A stretch of DNA of 64,000 nt from Topomyia yanbarensis (Eukaryota > Arthropoda > Insecta > Diptera > Culicidae). Made by a program: the position numbers and the translations under genes. Positions 1 through 10,751 of this stretch are shown one piece after another (within the stretch, counting starts at the first letter, position 1; every line of letters begins with the position of its first letter). The stretch is taken from assembly GCF_030247195.1 (NCBI RefSeq), contig NC_080671.1, positions 428,730,539-428,794,538 of the forward strand. Direction: 5' to 3'. The notes below the pieces were generated by a model. It did no database searches. It was not told the origin of the DNA and saw only the letters and a list, made by a program, of their open reading frames with translations.

Positions 1-857
1 GAATGCTTGTTTATGTAAAATATATCTGAAGTGAATCCCAAAAGGTATTGCCGTTACCGGGATATCATTTCGAAACGTGTGAACGTGAATATTGTAACCC
101 GTTCTAAAATTAAATTGAAGCTGAAGAATAGAATTGTATTGTTCAAAAATAAAACGAAATAGAATTCGTGAATAAAAAAAGAGAATTTGACAGTAGAGGC
201 ATGCTTATTTGATTTCTGAAGAATGTATGGAGAAGTTGCCAATTTACATGAGTAAATAATCTAGCTCCATACAGTTTCGATAAATTTATTGAATAGGAAG
301 TGTTCCAGTTTTTCTTTAAATATAAAAAAAACTTGCAAAGAAGCTTCGACTTATTTTATTTTCTAACAATCGAGCGTAATTTACGATTTTCTGCTCCAGT
401 ATTTATTCCATAAAAACATGTCACATTTTTTTTTCTTGTGCTGTTTTTTTTTACTAAAATTCTGACGGCTGAATGAAAAATATATGTTTGCTCTTTCATT
501 AGGCTTCATACCATGATTTTTTTAAATAATTTTCTGACAAAAAACCGTTTAAATATGCAAGCATAAATTAATGCCGTTTTCGTCGGTTAAAAAATTAAGC
601 GAGCGCAAAGAAATGGGCCCTTAGAGATGAATGTTAATATAAGCAATAAAAGTGATATTACTAACCCGGATAGAAATTAACAATAATAATTACCCTACCA
701 ACAATCACAAAATAATTAATGTTATGCTTATTATTATGTTTCCACATTATTATGTGCAGAATTATTTCAGTAGATTTACAATGATACGTCATATAACATT
801 TATTTTCATTCACCACAAAAAAATGATCTAGTAAATTAGCGTTAAATATTACTGTTT
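1..857. other. AT-rich DNA, no gene recognised
   Basis: I see no convincing coding sequence or RNA gene here. The DNA is strongly AT-rich with runs of A and T, and its short open frames lack plausible starts or recognisable products. Confidence 0.6.
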
Positions 858-960
858 CTAAGGGCCGATTTCTTCACCCTCGCCTAACTTTCAAACCAGG
901 TTCACCAGTACGTTTAAACTTAGCTCAAGCCTTGGTGATGGTGAAAAAATCGGCCCTAAG
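858..960. repeat. Small palindromic MITE-like repeat
   Basis: The two ends are inverted copies: CTAAGGGCCGATTTCTTCACC on the left matches, with two changes, the reverse complement of the right end. The unit is only about 100 bp and has no coding potential. It looks like a very short MITE or a solo hairpin. I did not find a clear target duplication. Confidence 0.6.
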
Positions 961-1974
961 AAAAAATCCGGAAAATTGATTTATTTAATGTTTAGGAATA
1001 CAGTGAAGACCCGTTTTTATCAGAGCCTTGGTGAATTTAAGCCTGATAAAACGGGGACATTGACAAAATTGGGAGATACATTTTTCTTTTCAATAATCCG
1101 AAGTTCGTAAAATATTTGTCTTTAATCCATAGACATAGCCTCATAACCATTTCTGATTTTCTAGTTTAAATTTTCCTTAAGGGAGTCAGCACATATTTAA
1201 AAAAATAGGGGAACCCGGGGCTATTCGGGACTACTTAAGCGAATCACCCTTTTAGATAAATAGATGTAAAAAAATTTACTGGCAAAGGTCCTAATTGTTA
1301 GTTTGAAACCACAGCTACATTTTGGTGCCATGAAAGGTTCATTTGCACCACTCAATGGCATCGCTAGGCGACGATTTGTAAACCTCTACGTGTTTCCATC
1401 CATTTTACAATGTAGGGGTAATTCGGACCTCCCTACGGGGCAATTCAGACCGTCATTTTTCTTTAATTTTTTGCAATGGAATTATGTTTACCTATGAAAT
1501 ATTAATAAGAGCCACTCCTTAAGCAAAAAAAAATTGCTTTACAAAAATTTAATCTAGTAAGTCACTGCGAGGGCTTGTAAACAACATAACGCAAATCGTG
1601 GTTTAATCATTTTATGGGGCATTCTTCAAAGCTTATAGGGAACCTATATCCTTCGAGACTTTACCTTATGTCCAATTACTCTTCTAACTTTTTACACTTC
1701 ACTTTTGTAATTTTTCGCTTCTATAACTCCTATTTAACTAACTTGCCTGTTCAACACTTTCCGGGTAAGCAATCAGCCTTTGCAATGATTTGTTGCATGA
1801 TGCGAGTAGAGCGGGTTGGGTCATTTTCCTTCTGCAAAGTTCATTGCTACCATCTGTGGTACGTAATGCAATGCAAACTACTCAAATTGATCGCCATCCC
1901 TCCAATGTCTTCGCCTTCCACCACCCTCTATCAACCGATGCCAGCTAGTGGTGCGTTTGAAAGGTATGCTGGGT
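961..1974. other. Non-coding DNA, no gene recognised
   Basis: No supported gene. The motif GGGGTAATTCGGACC near 1414 recurs in reverse orientation near 45604, so the stretch around 1200-1460 is probably part of a dispersed repeat. The 124-codon open frame at 1614-1988 has no recognisable domain and runs into a SINE, so I do not call it. Confidence 0.5.
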
Positions 1975-1978
1975 GGGA

Positions 1979-2140
1979 GAGGGCATAGCATAGTTGGTAA
2001 GTCATTTGCCTTGTACGCAGCCTACCTGGGTTCGATTCCTAGCCGCATATAGTTATAGATTTTCTTCATATTTTTATAACCCGAAGAGGCGAATAACCTT
2101 AGGGTTAAAACGTTAGTGTGCTTCTTGAGGGTTTATCAAC
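1979..2140 (+). mobile_element. tRNA-derived SINE
   Basis: A tRNA-like RNA polymerase III promoter is visible. The A box TAGCATAGTTGG (1986-1997) and the B box GGTTCGATTCC (2029-2039) both fit their consensus, at tRNA-like spacing. No tRNA cloverleaf with a usable acceptor stem is evident, and an unrelated AT-rich body follows. The tail at about 2083-2113 (GAAGAGGCGAATAACC, then AGGGTTAAAACG) resembles the tail of the non-LTR element at the right end of the window (minus strand 63893-63932). This fits a SINE borrowing a LINE 3' end. The element boundaries are approximate. Confidence 0.7.
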
Positions 2141-2343
2141 CGTGACTCTCATGGGAGGTCGGTTTACAACAAACACATCAAATATAAACATTTTCTGCTT
2201 ATAATTTCGAAAAACAAATGTACGACAATAAAAAACACGATAATCCAAACAAACTTCAAGAATTCCGCCGCTTACAGGTCTTTGATTTTCATCATTTATT
2301 TACTTGCTTCCTATAAAAATTTCATTCGGATTTTTAGTATTTT

Positions 2344-3810
2344 GTGGTAACCGCAAGCTGCTACTTTGGATTTCAAAACGGCGCCAATAATCAATTTTCG
2401 CCTTTTACTAATCACTACCTTTCAATTGACACCCATATTGATGGTGATTTCAGATGTTTTATGGTAACCGGAAGCCGCCATCTTGGATTTCAAAATAGCG
2501 CCAGTCGTCAATTTTGGTCCTCTACTGGTCACTACCTTCCAAATGACACCCATATTGATGGTGGTTTTAAGAATTTAAGGGTAATTGGAATCCGCCATCT
2601 TGGATTTCAAAATGGCGCCAATCGTCAATTTTCGCATTCTATTAATCAATACCTTTCAAATGACACCCATATTGATGGTGGTTTTAAGTGTTTTATGGTA
2701 ACCGGAAGCCGCCATCTTGGATTTCAAAATGGCGCCAATCGTCAATTTTCGCATTCTACTAATTAATACCTTTCAAATGACACTCATATTGATAGTGGTT
2801 TAAGACATTTTATGGTAACCGGAAGCCGCCATCTTGGATTTCAAAATGGCGCCAATCGTCAATTTTCGCATTCTACTAATCAATATCTTCTAAATGACAC
2901 CCATATTGATGGTGGTTTTAAGAATTTAAGGGTAATTGGAATCCGCCATATTGGATTTCAAAATGGCGCCAATCGTCAATTTTCGCATTCTATTAATCAA
3001 TACCTTTCAAATGACACCCATATTGATGGTGGTTTTAAGTGTTTTATGGTAACCAGAAGCCGCCATCTTGGATTTCAAAATGGCGCCGATCGTCAATTTT
3101 CGCATTCTACTAATCAATACCTTTCAAATGACACCCATATTGATGGTGGTTTCAGATGTTTTATGGTAACCGGAAGCCGCCATCTTGGATTTCAAAATGG
3201 CGCCAATCGTCAATTTTCGCATTCTACTAATCAATATCTTCCAAATGACACCCATATTGATGGTGGTTTTAAGTGTTTTATGGTAACCGGAAGCCGCCAT
3301 CTTGGATTTCAAAATGGCGCCAATCGTCAATTTTCGCATTCTACTAATCAATACCTTTCAAATGACACCCATATTGATGGTAGTTTTAAGTGTATTGTGG
3401 TAACCGGAAGCCGCCATCTTGGATTTCAAAATGGCGCCAATTGTCTATTTTCGCATTCTACTAATCAATACCTTTCAAATGACACCCATATTGATGGTGG
3501 TTTTAAGTGTATTATGGTAACCGGAAGCCGCCATCTTGGATTTCAAAATGGCGTCAACGTCAATTTTCGCATTCTACTAATCAATACCTTTCAAATGACA
3601 CTCATAATGATAGTGGTTTTAAGTGTATTATGGTAACCGGAAGCCGCCATCTTGGATTTCAAAATGGCGCCAATCGTCAATTTTCGCATTCTACTAGTCA
3701 ATACCTTTGAAATGACACCCATATTGATGGTGGTTTTAAGTGTTTTATGGTAGCCGGAAGCCGCCATCTTGGATTTCAAAATGGCGCCAATCATCAATTT
3801 CGCCATTCAA
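2344..3810. repeat. 117-bp tandem repeat (minisatellite), about 12.5 copies
   Basis: Units begin at 2344, 2461, 2578, 2695, 2812, 2929, 3046, 3163, 3280, 3397, 3514, 3630 and 3747 (partial); the 3514 unit has lost one base. Because 117 is 39 codons, long frames stay open on both strands, but they have no start context and are best read as a by-product of the period. Each unit holds CCGCCATCTTGG, a short spacer and AAAATGGCGCC, giving two inverted GCCAT cores. Variant units at 2578 and 2929 share the same substitutions 351 bp apart, which suggests that blocks of three units were duplicated. First and last units are the most diverged, as usual for tandem arrays. Confidence 0.95.
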
Positions 3811-3884
3811 AAACTTCCCAGCTGCCATTGGCCAAAAGAAAAAGTTACCCGAAAATTCTAAAAAAAAATCTAAAAATAAACGCA

Positions 3885-4085
3885 GGTAAACGTAGGTGAG
3901 AATTTAGTCACTTTTTTTCCTTCTCGCGGTGACCGTCGTCACTCAAAATGACTCTGGGAATCGCTCTGCCAGGTGACTTCTGTCACCTTGGGTGACTATA
4001 GTCACCTAGGTGACTGCGGTGATCGCTTTTTTCGCTCTCACCTCATCCAACTAGGTGAGGTGACGGTGAGAATAGGGCCCCTGTT
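3885..4085. repeat. Cluster of short GTGAC palindromes
   Basis: Within 200 bp there are many GTGAC/GTCAC words in both orientations, including the perfect 16-bp palindrome GGTGACTATAGTCACC near 3993. The stretch ends with GGTGAGAATAGGGCCCC. This resembles the subterminal repeats of a non-autonomous DNA transposon, but clean terminal repeats and a target duplication were not found. Confidence 0.5.
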
Positions 4086-5475
4086 ATTTTCGCGGGGCGT
4101 CCGGAGAATCATTCAGTTTCAACGGAATGTTCTCTGATTACCTGGTCCGACGGAAATGCTTTTATTAATTTTGCACATTGAAGAGTAACTCGTGAGGAAC
4201 CTTTACTAAGCAGCACATGATTGCAGAGCCCTCTTTCTAAGTAGTGGAACGTGATCATGGGTTATGGATTTTTCCATTTGTCATAAATATGACTTGTAAT
4301 AATTAAACTGAAGAAGTAAACTTTTTTCCAGAATTCCAACCCAATGCAGTGAAAACTAATGTGAGTACTTAAGGTCACAAGAGCACTTAGCACATATTAG
4401 GTAATCCAATGGAAGATTTTGTCGTGATAATTCAATTTTGTAAGAAACATATTTGTAATTTTTCGAACAAAAAAATAAAAAAAATGTCGATAAAATGTCA
4501 GCTGCATCGGAAATAATCGAAAACAGCATATGGCTTAAGGACCCAATTAACGTATACAATCATCGTAGTCAGAACGATTGTGCAGTTTTCGAGCCCATCA
4601 TGGTTTACAGACCTTGGTGACATTTCGTAAAAATTGAAATGCGACGATAAATCCTTGAAAAGGTACTCATGGGAATTTGTACAAAGCAGCCTTTAATATT
4701 AAAGATTGAAAATAATTATAAACTAATTTCCTCCACTTTTATAAGGACCAAAAAACATCGAATCCTGGAAAAGGAAAATAGCTGGCTAACAAAATGCTGT
4801 TTGTGTTTAAATTTAATGTCCTTGCGTGATGGTTCTCAAAAGAAAAGACACACAATAACCATCGGGAAGATATCCATTTAAAATCGTTCTAGGTCAGCGC
4901 GCTAAGAATCAACTGTGCAGTCAAAAGTTTCGATATTTAAACGTAAATGTATGCTTACATACTTTAACATTAAAACTTTCGTTTTTCGATGGAAAAGGAT
5001 AGGATAATATATAAAGTAAAATATCCGCTTGCAAACCAAAAACGCAGTCAATGTTTGAAAGATGGGTTAATTATTGCATGACAATTTTTAGTTGGAAAAA
5101 ACATATTCTGACCACTTGTCGGATTATCGGGGATGAAGTTGCTAGATATTTTATACCAGTAACGTCGTATAATTTTGAACTAATGTGTTGATTAACAGTG
5201 TATTTTGCAGGGCTTCGACACCACGCGCCGCTAGTGATTTTAAAAAGAATTGTGAGAAGTTTTGATTTCGAGTGACCCTTCTCTTCTCTGTCTTCGGTGA
5301 AAGGCACAATACCTACGTCCTATTGAAAATTTTCTCTAGAATTCATTTTTTTTCTGAAAGGACATCATTTGTTGTGAAATTTGATGTGTCAAATGCTTCT
5401 GATAGTGTCAAATCAAGACTGTCAACACATTTCTTTATTTTAAATTTAAATTTTTTCACGTTTCCTGAGTTGGAA
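4086..5475. other. Non-coding DNA with a half MITE near its right end
   Basis: No gene is recognised. At 5310-5341 lies one half of the MITE found complete at 52780-53053; it includes ACGTCCTATTG followed by AAAATTTTCTCTAGAATT. The rest is AT-rich with no open frame that I can connect to a protein family. Confidence 0.5.
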
Positions 5476-5760
5476 AAAAAGATGGGTGGGTAATGTCTGC
5501 GACATAACCGGAGAGATGTAGAATATATAAGGAACACGTTCTTCAAATATATTGATACTCATTGGAATTTTCGGACAAAAGGTGATTTGGGCGAGGAATA
5601 TTTCAAATTATTCTTTACAAAAATGATGGTGGTCCTGAAAAGGACCGTTTTTGTTGGCGTTGTTGGCCTTGGTGAGGGAGATGGCTAACGATGAAATGAA
5701 TTGTTAGCATGAGGAAGTCGCATAGTACTGGCCAATGGCAGAACAGATAATAATTGATTC
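5476..5760 (-). pseudogene. Decayed histone gene 3' end with intact stem-loop
   Basis: On the minus strand 5631-5646 reads GGTCCTTTTCAGGACC, a perfect match to the histone mRNA 3' stem-loop (6-bp stem, 4-base loop). The flank left of it (about 5600-5630) matches the flank of the H3 pseudogene stem-loop at 6091-6106, and a 30-base block with GATGGGTGGGTAATGTC recurs at 5482 and 5954. The pair is therefore a tandem duplication of about 465 bp. Upstream on the minus strand, where H3 coding sequence should lie, only weak similarity to the 6107-6150 segment remains. I infer a copy that has lost nearly all of its coding part. Confidence 0.6.
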
Positions 5761-6084
5761 CTGAAAATTAATTTTTCTTTATTCATGTAAATTATACATA
5801 CTTACAAATCTAACAGAAGATTCCTGGTCATATTTCTGAATCATTAGTGCGAACATTGTGTAATTTGGTTAGGTACAATGAAAGTTACAAACTTTCCAAA
5901 CTCTACCTTCTGTTCCTTCTGAAATATTGAAATAGTCGTGGTCACAATAAAAAAAGATGGGTGGGTAATGTCTGTGACATAACCGGAGCGTCGTTATTTC
6001 AATTCGAGACGTTAATTTAAATCTAATAATATTCAACAGAATCACGTTTGAATGGAAAATTTTCAAATAATTCTCTATGGTAAT

Positions 6085-6300
6085 AATGGTGGTTCTGAAA
6101 AGAACCTTTGGTATCGGCGTTGGTGTTGATGGTGATATATTTGGCATGATAGTTACGTGCCTGGCGAACTGTTTTGTAGCCTCGAACAAAACGACAAGAC
6201 TGGCTTCTTCGGGTACCATTACGGCTGAACTTTATAAGCTTAGCTCGACTTTGAAATCCTACACAATCTCACGAATCAGACACTGGTAGGGCCATTTTGT
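6085..6300 (-). pseudogene. Histone H3 pseudogene, 3' half, with stem-loop
   Basis: The minus strand encodes a degraded copy of the C-terminal half of histone H3. Recognisable are the Val-Arg-Glu-Ile-like stretch before the central helix, Ser-Ser-Ala-Val-Met, the Glu-Ala-Ser segment, the Leu-Phe-Glu segment and HVTIMP near the C-terminus. Stop codons and substitutions interrupt it, and the N-terminal tail is missing. Its minus-strand 3' flank carries GGTTCTTTTCAGAACC (6091-6106), a histone stem-loop with compensatory changes that keep all six pairs. A retained stem-loop argues for duplication of a genomic replication-type histone gene rather than an ordinary polyadenylated retrocopy. Confidence 0.8.
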
Positions 6301-6480
6301 TTCCTACTAGCACGGAGCTGCACAAAAAAATCATTTAATGCAGTTAGTTCACGAAGGCTGCCAAAAGGCTCGAATAGAAGCATGCGACTTCAACGTTTCT
6401 CTTAAACACATGCAATTGAAGCAACACTGATCACTAGAGGGATGGTGAGGGAACACTAGTGACAGAAAAAAATGACCCCC

Positions 6481-7584
6481 ATCGGCCCACCCCTGAGTCG
6501 ATTCCTAGTCCTACCAGGAGTGTCCAAATTTGAGTGAAATCGAACAAGTCTAGCTACCGGACCAACGCGCTTGAAGTTTGTATGGGATTTTTTGACAATT
6601 CACACGGAGAAAACCCACTTGCGAACATTTTTACTGCTAGGAGGGAACTGTATACATCAGATTATCACCAAAAGTGAACCAAAGATAATTCCATTATCTA
6701 CAACTTTGTTGAAGATTGCAAAGCGATCCGACTCGAACAAGAAAAGTTATTAAACTTATAACGAAGTGATGTCTGAGTCAGTTTTGCATGGGGCCTAGCA
6801 GTGCATGGTTGTGTATCAGTACTAGGTTCTAACAAACTAAACATTTTTATGGAATAATGGTTAGATTTAGCTTACTAGTGTGTTCAGAAGAATTGTAGTA
6901 CATAATACGATTTATGTTTTGGTTAGAAAACTTTAGTTCCAGCTGTGACCGCATAGATGGCGCCAGCACTAACTTTTCATCGGAGAAAGATAGAAATTAG
7001 GTGTCTTCTACAAAGTTGTAGAACAAGAATTTTTCTGTAATTCTGCCAAACAGCTCGATATTCTATCGCTCTCCGTTGAAAAGTTAGTGTTGGCGTCATC
7101 TATGCGGTCACAGGTGGAACTAAATTTTTTTTACCAAAACATAACTCGTATTATGTACTGCAATTCTTCCGAACATACTATTCTACTAAATCTAACCATT
7201 ATTCCACAAAAATGTTTAGTTTGTTAGAACCTAGTACTGATATACTACCATGTACTGCTAGGCCCCATGCAAAACTGACTCAGACATCACTTCACTAAAA
7301 GTTTAATAAATTCTTTCAACGAAGCCGGATTGACTAGCAGTCTTCGACAAAGTTGTAGACAATTGAATTATCTTTATTATTTTCACTGACAGTGATAATA
7401 CGATGCATACAGTGCCACCTAGCGGTGAAAATGCGAGCTAGTGGATTTTCTCCATGTAAATCGTCGAAAAATTCCATACAAATTTCAGGCACCTTGGTCC
7501 GGTAGCTAGACTTGTCCGATTTGCTTCAAATTTGGAGCAAGTACTCCTGGTGGGACTAGGAATTGACTCAGGGTTGGGCCGAGT
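6481..7584. mobile_element. Large foldback element, arms about 550 bp
   Basis: The left half (6481 to about 7030) and the right half (about 7036 to 7584) are inverted copies of each other along nearly their whole length. Anchor pairs are ATCGGCCCACCCCTGAGTCG (6481) with the complement near 7565-7584, GCATGGGGCCTAGCAG (6788) with its complement at 7257-7272, and GTGACCGCATAGATGGCG (6946) with its complement near 7093-7110. No long open frame exists. GTGAGGGAACAC occurs on both sides, at 6445-6456 and 7583-7594; the right copy abuts the arm but the left one is separated by about 24 bases. It could be a non-autonomous foldback transposon, and the transcript of either strand would fold into a long hairpin. 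Confidence 0.85.
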
Positions 7585-7775
7585 GAGGGAACACGCACAT
7601 TCGTTTTGGTAATACTGATAATAACAGTAGAAAGGAATGGAAAAGCAGTGCACGAAACGAGCGAGAGGATAATTTAAGTTTTTGTTCCGTGTGCAAGCTA
7701 CTTCTTTCCACACAACGTATTATGTTGCTTGTTGAAAATTTGTTACACATCTCAAAATGAAAGTTTCAGTTTAAC

Positions 7776-8192
7776 CACAGAGAACAGACATCCATGATCG
7801 AACAAAAATATTTAAAAAACGTGTGTAAACATTTGAATTAAAATACGATAAACACTAGCGCTGCCACACCAACCTATCCCAACTATCCGTTAAATCGACT
7901 CCGGAACTTGTTCAAAATCCTGGATGGATTCAGTATGGAATCTAGCTCAAATAAACCAACAAATTCCGACTCTATCGGTTCATGCATTTGAGCTGGAATT
8001 CATGCTGGAAGTCCGAATCGGTTCCAGACTAGTTTGACTGGGTAGAGGAATAACCGCTGTCAATTCTGTCGAACTCAGCCACAAAAAAACATGACGACAG
8101 TAGCGCACCTGGTTTAGATATCCAAACTACCTTCGAAACCCTTAGAGATTTTACACAAGTTGAATGCTGAAGATGGACGTCTGTTCTCTGTG
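7776..8192. mobile_element. MITE with CACAGAGAACAGAC termini (copy 1)
   Basis: Terminal inverted repeats CACAGAGAACAGAC and GTCTGTTCTCTGTG bound 417 bp without coding capacity. GTTTAAC stands immediately outside both ends, a 7-bp target duplication. A second copy sits at 10752-11128. Inside, 7878-8043 looks like a nested palindromic MITE of the GGAACCGATTC family, running from CCCAACTATCCG to a CTGGGT end. Confidence 0.85.
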
Positions 8193-8221
8193 GTTTAACT
8201 CTCACTAGAACACAATTGATT

Positions 8222-8640
8222 GGTCCTGAAAAGAACCGTTGCTTTTATTGTAATTTACGCCCACTCCCAGCGGACACTGTGAGCCACTTTGATTTCTTTT
8301 GCGAGAAAGTTACGTACTTGGCGTAGTAGTAGGCAAGTAGGCATCACTGGCTTCATTACGGCTGAGTTTTGTAAACGTAGCTCGATTTTGAAGTAATACA
8401 CAACCTTACGAACCAGACGCTGGAATGTTAGCCAGCGGATTAGTTGCTCCGTTGCCCTTTAGTTGGGGCGAAATACTGGCATGGCGACAGTTCCTGATCG
8501 GTAGTTGGTTGCGATGGGCCACCAGTAGCTGGGGCACTTTTGCGGACCGTCATCATTGCCAACTGCTTTCCTCCGGTGGACTGGCTGCTTGCTAGTGCTT
8601 GAACGAATACGAATGATGAGAAAAACCGACCGACCAATAT
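8222..8640 (-). pseudogene. Histone H3 pseudogene (copy B)
   Basis: Reading the minus strand, the H3 N-terminal tail is recognisable from STGGK through QLA to RKSAPATGG, followed in shifted frames by Arg-Leu-Val-Arg and the Ala-Val-Met segment. Frameshifts and stops abolish any product. Relative to the conserved histone, a 12-bp in-frame deletion has removed the residues between the STGGK and QLA segments; copy C has the same deletion. Downstream on the minus strand 8222-8237 reads GGTTCTTTTCAGGACC, a histone stem-loop with one G-T pair. The promoter side (8590-8640) matches copy C. I infer tandem duplication of a copy that was already defective. Confidence 0.88.
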
Positions 8641-8878
8641 TCAAATATGAAAACACGAGAAAGCACTACTATCGCTCTATCGCTCGCTTTTCCACCGCTG
8701 GGGGAAAATCAAATTTTTCCCCAGCGGTGGCAAGACGCGCTTGGGCTAGAATTCTGAGGATGGCTGAAAGGAAATAAAAAAGTAGGCTGAAACGTTAACG
8801 GTAAACTGCGTTTTTAAATAAATTATCACCGAAAAATATCAACTAAAAAACGACAACATTCATGAACGGTGACTAAAA

Positions 8879-9345
8879 CCTGGAAACACAGAACCGTTTA
8901 TTGTTTTATTGCGGGAGCATAATTCAGACGCATTCCCCGCGGACACGGTGAGCCAGTTTAATGTATTTGGCCTGAAAGTTATGCGCTTGGCGCACTATTT
9001 TGCATCCTCGAACAAACCGACCAAGTAGGCATCGTTGGCTTCTCGGGGCATCATTATGACTGAGCTTTGTAAGCGTAGCTCGACTTTGCAGTCCTGCACA
9101 ATCTCACGACCCAGACGCTGGAACGATAGCCTACAGATTAGTTGCTCTGTTGCCCTTTAGTTGGGGCGAAATTCTTGCAGGGCGACAGTTCCTGATCGGG
9201 TTGCGATGAGTCGCCAGTAGCTGGGGCACTTTTTCCGACCGTCGTCATCGCCAACTGCTTTCCTTCGGTGGACTGGCTGCTTGCTAGTGCTTGAACGAAT
9301 ACGAATGATGAGAAAAACCGATCGACAGATATTTATATAATCGCG
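8879..9345 (-). pseudogene. Histone H3 pseudogene (copy C) with TATA box
   Basis: This is the best preserved H3 remnant. On the minus strand the tail segment (KSAPATG), the Ser-Ser segment and AYLVGLFED are readable, with stops and frameshifts between them. The same 12-bp in-frame deletion as in copy B is present. Upstream, TATATAAATA (minus strand, near 9330-9340) lies a TATA-like distance before the start region, and the leader around CTCATCATTCGTATTCG is shared with copy B. The stem-loop at 8879-8895 has decayed. Promoter plus coding region plus 3' end point to a genomic duplicate, not a retrocopy. About 0.66 kb separates it from copy B. Confidence 0.88.
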
Positions 9346-9855
9346 CTAATATGCACTACTATCGCTTTCTCGCTCGTTCTGGTGCCGTGCATGAGCCTTT
9401 CCTTTCCGTCCTGCTTCTAATGGCCTAACCAAAGGAATATGCCATCTTTCCCCCACCAACTGCTCTCGTCAAGCAACCCAATGCGAATAATCATAGAAAC
9501 AAACATGTAGTGGACCTATATATAAACTTTTCATTATTTTATTGTTCGGTTGGTCCACCATATTGACGGCTCTGTGCGGGATGGGCTGAAAATTTTTCAC
9601 TTTTCCGAGTGGTTTTCGAAAGATTTTTCAAAATACAATGTTTTGTTATTAGTGCATGTTATACATACTTCAAATTTTAATACAGCATAGAGGAACATAT
9701 TTTCAACAAATTGGCCTAAAAATCAAATCATTCTGTTAAGTATGATAAAAGTTATTAACGTTCAAAATCTGACGAGGCGCCGCAGCCGATATTTTGAAAC
9801 GGGACCCCTATATTGAAAGCTTAAATGTATTCTACATTAAAAACGAAAATCAGAT
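9346..9855. other. Non-coding DNA, no gene recognised
   Basis: This is the upstream flank of the H3 copy C pseudogene followed by AT-rich sequence. I see no histone partner gene (H4, H2A, H2B or H1) and no other coding segment. Confidence 0.5.
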
Positions 9856-9861
9856 TTATCG

Positions 9862-10740
9862 ATGTATGCAATAAAAAAAGATTTTTTTTCTCATTTAATG
9901 ACCCAATTGCCTGCTACTTGGCTGGATGGACTCATTTGCTCCATCTACAAGAAAGATCATAGACGGGAGTGTGCTAATTGCAGGGGGATATCTCTCCTGA
10001 ACTCGGCGTACAAAATCCTGTTTAGTAGACTGAGGCCGCTTTAGAAGTCTTTCGTCGGCTGGTTTTCGTGAGGGCCGATCAACGACGGATCTGATGTTCA
10101 GACTGCGGATGATCTTGGACAAATTCGGGGAGTACATCAGGCAGACCCACCATCTGTTGATTGATTTTAAGGCAGCGTACGACTCAGTGAGCAGTGGCAG
10201 ATTGTGTCAGAACATGGTTTTCCGGTGAAACTGAACAGACTGATACGTGCGACGTTGGATTGTTCAAAATCAAGTATTAGGATTGCAGATGAGATCTCAA
10301 CCTCATTTGTGACCTTAGTAGATGGAGGGAAGCATGGCGATGCACTTTTAAATTTGCTGTTCAATATTGCTCTTGAAAGAGCTATCAGGAGAGCTGACGT
10401 GCATGTGCTCCTTGGTTTTGCGGACGATATGGATGTAATTGGAATCGATCATAAAGCAGTGGAAGAGGCCTTCATGCCTTTTAAGAGGGAGACATTGAGG
10501 ATAGACTTAGTAATCAACTCAGCCAAGACAAAGTACATGGTCGCAGGTAAAGAGAGAGGCAGGTCTAGTGATGTTGGTGCCGAGGTAGTGCTTGACGGTG
10601 ACGTGTTTGAAGTGGTCGAAGAATTCGTTTATGTTGGTACACTTGTGACTTGCGATCACGATGTTTCCCGTGAGGTAAAAAGGTGTATTGCAGCTGCAAA
10701 CAGGGTCTTTTACTGTCAAAACTTTTCACAGCATTGCTAA
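9862..10740 (+). pseudogene. Non-LTR retrotransposon reverse transcriptase remnant (RTE-like)
   Basis: Three frames carry consecutive reverse transcriptase blocks. First comes the segment with CANCRGISLLNSAYKI (9862-10044). Next is the block LLIDFKAAYDSV (about 10150-10190). Last is 10204-10740, with FPVKLNRLIRATLD, the GD-LL-LFNIALE block, the catalytic LGFADD box and, further on, VINSAKTKYM and EEFVYVGTLVT. Two frameshifts separate the pieces. There is no endonuclease part, and the downstream end is cut by a MITE (10752). The wording of the blocks resembles RTE-type elements, but I cannot exclude another clade. Confidence 0.8.
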
Positions 10741-10751
10741 TTACTTGCTAA

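Noticed and set aside
1614..1988. 124-codon open frame on the plus strand
   Set aside because: No recognisable domain, runs into the SINE, and composition resembles non-coding DNA.
1979..2045. Functional tRNA gene
   Set aside because: A and B boxes are good, but the acceptor and anticodon stems do not pair and a SINE-like body follows.
2812..3636. Long open frame of 274 codons in the minisatellite
   Set aside because: Openness follows from the 117-bp period and occurs on both strands; no ATG-led context, no domain, and a one-base loss is tolerated.
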